From Acidobacteriota bacterium (GTDB lineage Bacteria; Acidobacteriota; Blastocatellia; Pyrinomonadales; Pyrinomonadaceae): a stretch of DNA of 6,231 nt. Positions 1 to 6,231 of the stretch are shown here, in pieces (position 1 is the stretch's first letter; each line of letters starts with the position of its first letter). The stretch is taken from NCBI GenBank assembly GCA_003222835.1, contig QHXE01000451.1, positions 1 to 6,231 on the forward strand. Direction: 5' to 3'. Made by a program: the position numbers and the translations under genes. The notes under the pieces were generated by a model. That model searched no databases. It was given only the letters and a program-made list of their open reading frames with translations, and had not been told where the DNA came from.

Positions 1-1
1 T

Positions 2-958
2 GTACGGAAGGTTCCCGGTGTTACAGCGGCAGCCTTCACCAGTCAATTGCCGTTGAGCGGCGACGACGACGAATACGGGGCGCGCTTCGAAGGCGACGAT
101 CCCAATCTCGGTTACAACGTCTTTCGTTACGCTATAAGTCCGGGTTACTTCGAAACGATCGGCATCCCGCTGCGCCGCGGTCGTCTTATTAATGAACATG
201 ACAGCGCGGATGCTCCACAAGTCGTCTTGATCAGCGAGTCGTTAGCGAAACGCAAGTTCGGTGATCGCGATCCCATCGGCCAGCGCCTCCACGTAGGACC
301 CACCGACAGACCCTGGTACACAGTCATCGGTGTAGTTGGCGACGTCAAGCAGGTTTCGCTCGCAGTGAATCAACCCGACTCAGTGTATATCCCGACGAGT
401 CAATCATGGTCTGTGGAGAGCGTGCAATCTCTTGTCGTCCGCGCGCACGCGAGTTTGGCCGGGTTGACTCCCACGATTAAACAAGCGATTTGGTCGGTCG
501 ATAAGGATCAACCGATCGCGCGAGTCGCAACGATGGATGCATTGCTTGCGACCTCTGCAGGCGAGCGGCGTTTCGCGCTGATCCTGTTCGAATCGTTTGG
601 ACTCGTCGCGCTCGTGCTCGCGGCAACCGGCATTTACGGAGTGCTCGCGGGCAGTGTCGCCGAACGCACGCGCGAGATAGGAATAAGGTTGGCCCTGGGG
701 GCACAAACATCAAATGTGCTTCACCTGATCTTCAGACAAGGTTTGATACTAGTGCTCAGCGGCGTCGGCTTTGGATTGTTGGCCGCGTGGGCACTGGCCC
801 GCTTGCTAACCAAGCTTCTTTTTGGAGTGACCGCAACCGATCCCTGGGCCTTCGGGAGTGTGACTGTGTTGTTGATCGTTGTGGCGCTGCTCGCTTGTTG
901 GTTGCCCGCGCGCCGCGCGACGAAGGTCGATCCGCTGGTGGCGCTGAGATACGAATAA
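2..958 (+). CDS. ADOP-type MacB/FtsX permease, C-terminal half (5' end outside window)
   Basis: The reading frame is open from base 2 to the TAA at 956-958, giving the last 318 residues of a protein that starts upstream. An internal TTG at 47 is not a credible start, because the codons before it continue the family pattern (KVPGVTAAAF, matching LPGVQGASVS in the next gene). Visible parts, in residues of the fragment: the second periplasmic core domain (about 1-185) with YFETIGIP (49-56), RGR (59-61), DPIGQR (90-95) and VIGVVGDVK (108-116); then an FtsX-type domain with three hydrophobic segments at about 191-220, 247-269 and 283-306. The cytoplasmic loop ERTREIGIRLALGA (221-234) corresponds to the region that contacts the ATPase in MacB-type transporters. 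The tail KVDPLVALRYE is the family signature. It is probably an inner-membrane permease; the substrate is unknown. The N-terminal half is inferred from the paralogs, not seen. Confidence 0.9.
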   Translation, partial: VRKVPGVTAAAFTSQLPLSGDDDEYGARFEGDDPNLGYNVFRYAISPGYFETIGIPLRRGRLINEHDSADAPQVVLISESLAKRKFGDRDPIGQRLHVGPTDRPWYTVIGVVGDVKQVSLAVNQPDSVYIPTSQSWSVESVQSLVVRAHASLAGLTPTIKQAIWSVDKDQPIARVATMDALLATSAGERRFALILFESFGLVALVLAATGIYGVLAGSVAERTREIGIRLALGAQTSNVLHLIFRQGLILVLSGVGFGLLAAWALARLLTKLLFGVTATDPWAFGSVTVLLIVVALLACWLPARRATKVDPLVALRYE

Positions 959-963
959 GGAAG
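957..963 (+). promoter_or_regulatory. Shine-Dalgarno site overlapping the upstream stop codon
   Basis: AAGGAAG lies 7 bases before the ATG at 971, and its first two bases belong to the TAA of the upstream permease. This supports 971 as the true start. It also suggests that ribosomes ending gene 1 could re-initiate on gene 2, so the two would be translated together. No room remains for a separate promoter in the 12-base gap. Confidence 0.75.
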
Positions 964-970
964 CGAAACT

Positions 971-3424
971 ATGGAACCACTAGTCAAGGACATCCAATAC
1001 GGTTTTCGCAGTCTCGTGAAGCGGCCGAGTTACACTGCGATTGCTTTGATCACGCTCGCGCTGGGTATTGGAGCCAACTCCGCCATCTTTAGTGTCGTAA
1101 ACAGCGTCTTGCTGCGTCCGCTCGCTTATCGAGACTCAGATCGGCTGGTGTTGATTTGGGGGAACTTCTCAAAGCTGAACATCGAACGATTGACTGCCAA
1201 GGCCGCCGAGTACGAAGACTACCGGACGCAACATCAGATCTTCGATCAGGTCGCCGCCTTCAACAATCAGAGTCTTAACCTGACCTCAGTCGATCAAGCC
1301 GAACGTATCGTGGGCGCGCGCGTGACGGCGAATCTGTTTTCGATGCTGGGTGCGCAGACGGAGCTGGGCAGAAGCATCGCCACCGATGAAGCGGAAGCCG
1401 GGCACAACATGGTGGTTGTGCTGAGCTATGGATTTTGGCAGCGCCACTTCGGCGGCGAAGCAACCGCTGTAGGCCAGCGTCTCAAGCTGAACGATCAAGA
1501 CTACACGGTTATCGGAGTGATGCCGGCCGGTTTTCAATTCCCACACGCGAGTCTTCCTTTTGCGCAACCTGCCGAGGTTTGGATTCCTCTCGCTTATTCT
1601 TCCGAGCAAGTTGCCCAGCGCCAGGGACCTTACTATCTGAATGTTCTTGCTCATCTGAAGCCTGGAATCACGCTCTCGCAGACGCGGACTCAAATGAACA
1701 CGCTCGGTCAAATGTTTGAAAAAGAATATCGCGGCTATCGCGGTCCGAACGGCGAGGATGGTGGCTGGCGAATCACGATAGCGCCTTTGCAGGAAGAGGC
1801 CGTTGGAAACAGTCGCACTGCATTGCTGATTCTATTTGGCGCGGTCGGTTTAGTCTTGCTCATCGCCTGCGCGAATGTCGCGAACCTGATGCTCGTGCGC
1901 GCGGCCGCGCAGCAGAAGGAGGTGGCCATTCGCGCAGCATTAGGCGCCAGCAGGTGGCGCATTGCGCGACAGTGGGTGATCGAGAGCCTGCTGCTGGCGT
2001 TGCTTGGAAGCGGCCTCGGGTTGTTGCTCGCGCTGTGGAGTATTGATCTACTTATCAAGCTCGGCCCAGCGGGTCTGCCGCGCGTACAAGAGATCAAGAT
2101 AGACGCGCGTGTGGTTGTCTTTACAACGGGGCTGGCGATCTTGACTGGCGTGCTTTGCAGCCTCATTCCTGCGTTGCGCGCTTCCAATCTCGATCTACAA
2201 AGCGCGTTGAAAGAAAGCCGTACGCTGGGCGGTGGGCGACGGCAGTACGGGCGCAATCTACTCGTCGTGGGCGAAGTCGCTCTTTCGCTAATGCTACTGA
2301 TCGGCGCGGGATTGCTGGTTAAGACTTTTGTCCGCCTGCAGCGAGTCAATCCAGGTGTCGCGGCGGACCAGGTACTGACTGCGCAAATCAATTTGCCAGA
2401 GTCGCGCTATCGAGAACCGGCGCAGGCTTCGGCTTTTTATCGCGAGCTTATCGAGCGCCTTGAAACTTTGCCCGGCGTGCAAGGCGCGAGCGTAAGCACG
2501 ATGCGTCCGTTGAACGGGACGGCCCGCAACGATCCTTTCGCTATTGAAGGCCGGCCATTCGATTCAAGCAACTTAACCTCTGCGGGCTGGCAGATGGTGG
2601 ACGCAAATTACTTTCGCACGCTCGGCATCCCAGTGGTGCAAGGCCGCGATTTGACGGCGCAAGACACCGACGAAAAGTCGCCCATCGTCGCGATCATCAA
2701 TGAGGCGATGGCCCGCCGCTTCTGGCCCAACGAGAATCCGATTGGGCGCCGAATCACGCTCGGCCTGCCGCGGCCGGACAATCCCTGGGTCACGATCGTG
2801 GGCATCGCCAAAGACCTGCCGCATCGAGCAATCGATTCACCGCCCGAACCCGATTGGTACTTGTCGCGCGCGCTGGGACCGCAGCGCGACCGATATCTGT
2901 TCGTCCGCACAGCTGGTGACCCAACCAATTTGGCCGCCGCGATTCGCAGCCAGGTCTCGGCCATCGATCGCGAGCAACCGGTAACTAACATAAAGGCGAT
3001 GCGTGACGTAATTGCCGAGACTATCGCTCCGCGCAAATTCAACATGCTGCTGTTCGGGTTGTTCGCGGCGATCGCGGTAGTGCTCGCGGCGATGGGCATT
3101 TATGGCGTCATCTCATACGCCGTCGCGGAGCGTACTCAGGAAATTGGCATTCGCGTAGCCCTCGGAGCGCGAGCAGTGGATGTGATGAATTTGGTTTTGC
3201 GCGGTGGCTTGAACCTGGCGCTAATCGGCATAGCAATCGGACTGGCGGGCGCGTTTGCGCTGACTCGATTGATGAAGAGCGTGTTGTTCGGTGTCACTCC
3301 AACTGATGCAGTGACCTTCGCGAGTGTCTCTGTTGGAGTGATAGCCGTTGCGTTGCTCGCTTGTTACATCCCCGCGCGCCGCGCCACGAAAGTCGATCCG
3401 CTGGTCGCGCTGAGATACGAGTAG
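971..3424 (+). CDS. Complete ADOP-type duplicated MacB/FtsX permease (817 aa)
   Basis: This is the one intact family member in the window, and about 800 residues is usual for ADOPs. The order is: cytoplasmic N-terminus; helix 1 (about 21-46, ending LALGIGAN); first periplasmic core domain (about 47-280); FtsX domain with helices near 283-309, 336-362 and 380-402; a fifth helix (about 429-450) opening the second half; second periplasmic core domain (about 451-688) with YFRTLGIP (547-554), GRD (558-560) and PIGRR (590-594); then helices near 689-718, 745-765 and 782-800. Both halves keep the cytoplasmic coupling loop: KEVAIRAALGA (316-326) and QEIGIRVALGA (723-733). The end is KVDPLVALRYE. Start 971 has a good Shine-Dalgarno site and aligns residue for residue with the starts of genes 3 and 4. 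No Walker A or ABC signature is present, so any ATPase must act in trans or be absent. The role (efflux, lipoprotein or envelope mechanics) cannot be told from sequence. Confidence 0.93.
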   Translation: MEPLVKDIQYGFRSLVKRPSYTAIALITLALGIGANSAIFSVVNSVLLRPLAYRDSDRLVLIWGNFSKLNIERLTAKAAEYEDYRTQHQIFDQVAAFNNQSLNLTSVDQAERIVGARVTANLFSMLGAQTELGRSIATDEAEAGHNMVVVLSYGFWQRHFGGEATAVGQRLKLNDQDYTVIGVMPAGFQFPHASLPFAQPAEVWIPLAYSSEQVAQRQGPYYLNVLAHLKPGITLSQTRTQMNTLGQMFEKEYRGYRGPNGEDGGWRITIAPLQEEAVGNSRTALLILFGAVGLVLLIACANVANLMLVRAAAQQKEVAIRAALGASRWRIARQWVIESLLLALLGSGLGLLLALWSIDLLIKLGPAGLPRVQEIKIDARVVVFTTGLAILTGVLCSLIPALRASNLDLQSALKESRTLGGGRRQYGRNLLVVGEVALSLMLLIGAGLLVKTFVRLQRVNPGVAADQVLTAQINLPESRYREPAQASAFYRELIERLETLPGVQGASVSTMRPLNGTARNDPFAIEGRPFDSSNLTSAGWQMVDANYFRTLGIPVVQGRDLTAQDTDEKSPIVAIINEAMARRFWPNENPIGRRITLGLPRPDNPWVTIVGIAKDLPHRAIDSPPEPDWYLSRALGPQRDRYLFVRTAGDPTNLAAAIRSQVSAIDREQPVTNIKAMRDVIAETIAPRKFNMLLFGLFAAIAVVLAAMGIYGVISYAVAERTQEIGIRVALGARAVDVMNLVLRGGLNLALIGIAIGLAGAFALTRLMKSVLFGVTPTDAVTFASVSVGVIAVALLACYIPARRATKVDPLVALRYE

Positions 3425-3451
3425 GCAAATGCGAAGATTAGGGCGAAAGAG

Positions 3452-3469
3452 ATAAAGACCATAAAGACC
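3452..3469 (+). repeat. 9-bp perfect tandem repeat (ATAAAGACC x2) in the gene 2-gene 3 spacer
   Basis: ATAAAGACC occurs twice back to back, at 3452-3460 and 3461-3469, inside the purine-rich 70-base gap between the stop at 3424 and the start at 3495. It could be a slippage duplication or a paired binding site for a regulator. Two short copies are too few to decide. No convincing -10/-35 pair or strong terminator hairpin is visible in this gap. Confidence 0.6.
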
Positions 3470-3482
3470 CAAGAACAGAGTT

Positions 3483-3486
3483 GGAG
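3483..3486 (+). promoter_or_regulatory. Shine-Dalgarno site of gene 3
   Basis: GGAG lies 8 bases before the ATG at 3495. Together with the N-terminal alignment to genes 2 and 4 (a short lead, then DLRYG, then the first membrane helix) it fixes the start. Confidence 0.65.
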
Positions 3487-3494
3487 TGTAACTC

Positions 3495-5939
3495 ATGAAC
3501 TCTTTTTGGCAGGACTTACGTTACGGCTGGCGCATGCTGCTCAAGCACAAAGGCTTCACGACGGTCGCAGTGCTTTCGCTGGCGTTGGGCATCGGCGCAA
3601 ACACAGCGTTGTTTAGCATGGTGGATGCCGTGCTACTCAAAACCTTGCCGGTTAAAGAGCCGGAGCAGCTAGTGCTGTTTGAATGGCAAGCCGGGCTTCC
3701 GTTCAGAGTTAATGGCATGAGCGGAACGTCGTCCGTCCCCGGGCCGCCGGGCACGCGGAGGCTTTCGCTGTTTCGCTACGAGGTCTTTGAAAAGATGCGC
3801 CAGGCGCGGGCGCAAGCGACGGAAAGTCCCCTCACCGATTTCTTTGCTTTCGCTCCGATACATGAAGTGAACGCGGTAGTGGCCGATCAAGCGGAGATCG
3901 TCAACGGGCAAGCCGTGTCCGGCAACTATTACGCCGGGCTGAGAATGCAACCGAGCTTGGGACGCGCCATTACTGACGATGATGACAAGCCAGGCGCAGC
4001 GCCAGTGGTCGTGCTCAGCCATCAGTTTTGGCAGGAGCGGTTTGGCGGGAGTCTCGCCGTCATCGGCCAGCCGCTCAAACTCAACAAGCAGTCATTCACC
4101 ATCATCGGCGTCACGCCGCCCGCGTTCACCGGCACCTTGCAAGTGGATTATCGCCCGGCCGTCACCGTCCCGTTTGCCTGCGAGCTGCTGCTGCGGGGCG
4201 AACGCAGCAACTTGGGCTCGGCCAACCAACCAGGCGTCTGGTGGATAAATTTGATGGGACGGCTCAAACCGGGCGCGACCTACGAACAGGCGCGCGACAG
4301 CTTGAACGGCACATTCCAGGCGGCCGCGTTGGAAGTCATGCCGCCACCGCGAAAAGCGAATCAACCGGCCCAAATCGAGCCGAAAGATTACCCGCGCCTG
4401 CTGGTGGAATCGGGCAGCCGTGGAATGCTGGACATGCGCAGAGAGTATTCAACCACCATCTATGGACTGTTCATCGTGGTGGCGCTCGTGCTGCTGATTG
4501 CCTGTGCCAACGTGGCGAACCTGCTGCTGGCGCGAGCAGCGCTGCGCTGCGCAGAGATCAACGTGCGGCTCGCGGTCGGCGCCGGGCGTTGGCGTCTGAT
4601 CCGGCAACTGTTGACCGAAAGCGTGCTGCTCGCAGCGTTGGGAGGCGCGGTGGGCGTGCTGTTCGCCATCTGGGGCAAGCACGCGCTCCTGGCGTTGACC
4701 GACAAAAACACGGGAATCTTGCCCAGCGACGTTGACTTCAATCTGAATTGGCGTGTGCTGGTGTTCACGCTGGCGGTCTCGTTGCTAACCGGCGTGCTGT
4801 TCGGCTTAGCGCCCGCATGGCGTGCGACAGGTCTGGATTTGGCGACTTCGCTCAAACAGAGCCGCCGCACAACGGGCGTCGTGTCGCGCTTGAGCAAAGG
4901 GCTGATCGTCGTGCAGGTGGCACTCTCACTCCTGTTATTAGTCGGCGCGGGTTTGTTCATCCGCACGCTTTACAATCTGCAACGCGTCAACCTCGGCTTC
5001 AATCAAGAGAACCTCCTGGTCTTCACCTTGCAGCCGGAGCAGGGCGGCTACAAAGACGAACGGCTGTTGCAGTTCTATCAGCAACTCTTGACGCGGCTGG
5101 ATAATCTGCCTGGCGTGCGCGCGGCGACGTTTGCGCGCGTCGCGCTCATCGCGAATGACAATTGGTTCAATGACATCTTGTTGCCCGGCGAGATCGAAAA
5201 CACTGCCGCGGAGCACGACACCATGCGGCAGATGGTGCGCGAAAACTATTTTGCGACGATGGAAATTCCGCTGCTGCGTGGCCGGAACTTCACGGCGCAA
5301 GACGACGCGCGCGCGCCCCAAGTCGCCATCGTCAGTCAAACCTTCGTTCGCAAGTTCTTCCCGAACGATGAGGTGCTCGGCAGGCACGTCACGGTCATTT
5401 ACCACAAGCATGAGGTCGAGATCGTCGGGGTGGTGGCCGATGCCAAATACGAGAGCCAGCGCGAAGAGATCCAGCCGCTGCTTTACACCCCGTGGCAGCA
5501 GGAAGGCGAAGTGATCGGCGGGATGCATTTCGCCTTGCGCACCACGGGTGAGCCGACTGCGCTCGCGGCCGCAGTGCGCCAGGTCGTGCGCCAACTGGAC
5601 AGTAACCTGCCCGTCACAGAGGTCAGTAGTCAAACGGCGCGGGCGCAAGCAACCCTCGGGCAGGAACGCTTGTATGCCAGGCTGCTGACTTTCTTTGGTG
5701 CAGCGGCACTCTTGCTCGCGGCGATTGGACTCTCCGGGGTCTTGGCATATTCCGTTGCGCAACGTACCAACGAGATCGGCATTCGTATGGCCCTCGGCGC
5801 GCAAACGGCGAACGTCCTGCGCCTGATCGTCTGGCAAGGAATGAGATTGGTGTTGTTCGGACTGATAGTGGGCGGGCTAGCTTTATATGCGTTGAAGCGC
5901 CTGCTTGCGACTCAGTTGACCCGCTGGTCTGCACGTTGA
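3495..5939 (+). CDS. ADOP-type duplicated MacB/FtsX permease, C-terminus lost by frameshift (814 aa as read)
   Basis: The third paralog has helix 1 at about 21-46 (LALGIGAN at 29-36), first periplasmic core domain about 47-318, FtsX helices near 320-347, 372-395 and 419-440, a fifth helix near 468-490, second periplasmic core domain about 491-725 with YFATMEIP (585-592) and RGRNF (595-599), then helices near 728-752 and 782-802. Coupling loops are CAEINVRLAVGA (352-363) and NEIGIRMALGA (759-769). The conserved LIACANVANL motif begins at residue 334, against 297 in gene 2, so the first periplasmic domain is 37 residues longer. Most of the extra length is a Gly/Pro-rich stretch near 68-90 and one near 280-300. 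After L808 the frame runs into six unrelated residues (TRWSAR) and stops, losing the last helix and the KVDPLVALRYE tail, which survive in another frame. Restored, the protein would be about 853 residues. It may be a fresh pseudogene, a truncated protein, or a sequence error. Confidence 0.88.
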   Translation: MNSFWQDLRYGWRMLLKHKGFTTVAVLSLALGIGANTALFSMVDAVLLKTLPVKEPEQLVLFEWQAGLPFRVNGMSGTSSVPGPPGTRRLSLFRYEVFEKMRQARAQATESPLTDFFAFAPIHEVNAVVADQAEIVNGQAVSGNYYAGLRMQPSLGRAITDDDDKPGAAPVVVLSHQFWQERFGGSLAVIGQPLKLNKQSFTIIGVTPPAFTGTLQVDYRPAVTVPFACELLLRGERSNLGSANQPGVWWINLMGRLKPGATYEQARDSLNGTFQAAALEVMPPPRKANQPAQIEPKDYPRLLVESGSRGMLDMRREYSTTIYGLFIVVALVLLIACANVANLLLARAALRCAEINVRLAVGAGRWRLIRQLLTESVLLAALGGAVGVLFAIWGKHALLALTDKNTGILPSDVDFNLNWRVLVFTLAVSLLTGVLFGLAPAWRATGLDLATSLKQSRRTTGVVSRLSKGLIVVQVALSLLLLVGAGLFIRTLYNLQRVNLGFNQENLLVFTLQPEQGGYKDERLLQFYQQLLTRLDNLPGVRAATFARVALIANDNWFNDILLPGEIENTAAEHDTMRQMVRENYFATMEIPLLRGRNFTAQDDARAPQVAIVSQTFVRKFFPNDEVLGRHVTVIYHKHEVEIVGVVADAKYESQREEIQPLLYTPWQQEGEVIGGMHFALRTTGEPTALAAAVRQVVRQLDSNLPVTEVSSQTARAQATLGQERLYARLLTFFGAAALLLAAIGLSGVLAYSVAQRTNEIGIRMALGAQTANVLRLIVWQGMRLVLFGLIVGGLALYALKRLLATQLTRWSAR

Positions 5940-6037
5940 TCGTGGGGTTGCTGACGATCGTGGCTTTGGCTGCCTGCTGGTTGCCCGCGCGCAAAGCGGC
6001 GAAAGTCGATCCGCTCGTGGCGCTGCGATATGAGTGA
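5918..6037 (+). pseudogene. Out-of-frame C-terminal remnant of gene 3 (last membrane helix and tail)
   Basis: Starting at GAC 5918, 39 codons without a stop encode DPLVCTLIVG, a hydrophobic helix (LLTIVALAACWL) and PARKAAKVDPLVALRYE, ending at TGA 6035-6037. This matches the ends of gene 1 (DPWAFGSV...KVDPLVALRYE) and gene 2 residue for residue. It is in a different frame from the main body of gene 3. No plausible start or ribosome-binding site precedes it, so it is not a separate gene. Its full conservation suggests that the frame break is recent or artefactual. Confidence 0.85.
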
Positions 6038-6076
6038 AGATTTCGAAATACTAACGTCGAATTTCAGAATTTGAAG

Positions 6077-6108
6077 GTCCCACAGTCCTTGGGAAATTGC
6101 CGGGACTG
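6077..6108 (+). repeat. Overlapping weak inverted repeats in the gene 3-gene 4 spacer
   Basis: Three short pairings compete in this stretch: TCCCA (6078-6082) with TGGGA (6090-6094), GTCCC (6077-6081) with GGGAC (6102-6106), and CAGTCC (6083-6088) with GGACTG (6103-6108). They are mutually exclusive, short, and lack a following T-run, so this is not a convincing intrinsic terminator. A 10-bp perfect palindrome, ATTTCGAAAT, lies just upstream at 6040-6049. The rest of the 89-base spacer shows nothing recognisable apart from the gene 4 Shine-Dalgarno site. Confidence 0.3.
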
Positions 6109-6114
6109 ATTATT

Positions 6115-6120
6115 GAGAGG
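6115..6120 (+). promoter_or_regulatory. Shine-Dalgarno site of gene 4
   Basis: GAGAGG ends 6 bases before the ATG at 6127, a normal distance. It supports that start for the truncated fourth permease. Confidence 0.6.
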
Positions 6121-6126
6121 TGGCTC

Positions 6127-6231
6127 ATGCATACACTATGGCAAGACCTGCGCTACGGTGCGCGAATGTTACTGAAGAGTCCGAGCGTTAGCATCGTAGT
6201 CATACTTGCACTCGCCCTGGGCATCGGCGCC
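6127..6231 (+). CDS. ADOP-type permease, N-terminal fragment (3' end outside window)
   Basis: Thirty-five codons are visible from ATG 6127 to the window end, with no stop. The protein begins [20 protein letters not shown] and enters a hydrophobic helix that ends LALALGIGA, matching genes 2 and 3 position by position (the LGIGA motif is at residues 31-35 in all three). It is closer to gene 3 (WQDLRYG and RMLLK are shared) than to gene 2. Only the N-terminal cytoplasmic lead and part of membrane helix 1 can be seen; the rest of the two-domain layout is inferred from the neighbours. It is the fourth member of the tandem array, 89 bases after the restored stop of gene 3. Confidence 0.85.
   Translation, partial: MHTLWQDLRYGARMLLKSPSVSIVVILALALGIGA

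Noticed and set aside
3484..3494. A small hairpin (GAGT-gta-ACTC) covering the gene 3 Shine-Dalgarno site
   Set aside because: The stem has only four base pairs with a three-base loop, too weak to regulate translation on this evidence.
4028..4735. A 235-codon open frame on the + strand overlapping gene 3
   Set aside because: It lies wholly within the coding frame of gene 3, is very rich in Arg and Ala as expected for a shifted frame of G+C-rich DNA, and shows no family motif.
4938..5837. A 299-codon open frame on the minus strand inside gene 3
   Set aside because: It is antisense to a well-supported membrane protein, its predicted product has no recognisable domain, and long antisense frames are common in G+C-rich genes. 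Several other shorter minus-strand frames were rejected for the same reason.
5913..5940. Programmed ribosomal frameshift as the explanation for the split end of gene 3
   Set aside because: No slippery heptamer or clear downstream stem is present, and comparison with the paralogs shows that about six codons are actually missing, which slippage would not explain.
6089..6117. A sigma-70-type promoter before gene 4
   Set aside because: TTGGGA and TTGAAG resemble a -35 box, but no acceptable -10 hexamer occurs at 16-18 bases; the candidate GATTAT (6108-6113) is only 13 bases from TTGGGA.
1..6231. Insertion sequence, CRISPR array, tRNA or rRNA
   Set aside because: No transposase motifs, terminal inverted repeats, regularly spaced repeats or RNA-gene signatures were seen; nearly all bases are accounted for by the permease genes.

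Overview
The window carries a head-to-tail array of at least four genes, all on the + strand, for large paralogous membrane proteins of the MacB/FtsX permease superfamily. Their layout is that of the acidobacterial duplicated orphan permeases (ADOPs): one polypeptide of about 800-850 residues carrying two copies of a periplasmic core domain (MacB_PCD) followed by an FtsX-type membrane domain, with no fused ATPase. The repeated C-terminal signature (PAR-[RK]-A-[TA]-KVDPLVALRYE), the shared N-terminal pattern (a short [DQ]-[LI]-x-Y-G-x-R stretch, then a first membrane helix ending LALGIGAN) and the tandem arrangement all fit this family. This suggests a member of the Acidobacteriota or a related soil lineage with ADOP expansions. 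The taxonomic call is an inference from gene family and a moderately high G+C impression, not from a marker gene.

Layout: (1) positions 2-958, the 3' half of a first permease whose start lies outside the window; (2) 12 bases later, a complete 817-residue permease at 971-3424, whose Shine-Dalgarno sequence overlaps the previous stop; (3) after a 70-base spacer with a 9-bp tandem repeat, a third permease beginning at 3495. Its open frame stops at 5939 after 814 residues, but the missing C-terminus is present in another frame and runs to a stop at 6037. Comparison with the two upstream paralogs shows that about 19 bases are missing near 5917, so this copy is frameshifted and lacks its last membrane helix; (4) after an 89-base spacer with weak inverted repeats, the first 35 codons of a fourth permease, from 6127 to the window end.

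No ATPase, regulator, RNA gene, mobile element or CRISPR array is visible. The best-known relative, MacB, uses ATP-driven movement in the cytoplasm to work a periplasmic mechanism. How ADOPs are energised and what they act on is not known from this sequence. The spacing suggests that genes 1 and 2 are co-transcribed and translationally coupled; genes 3 and 4 could belong to the same operon or have their own weak promoters. The region looks like an expanding permease family in which one member is decaying or carries a sequence error. I see no evidence for a wholly new system.
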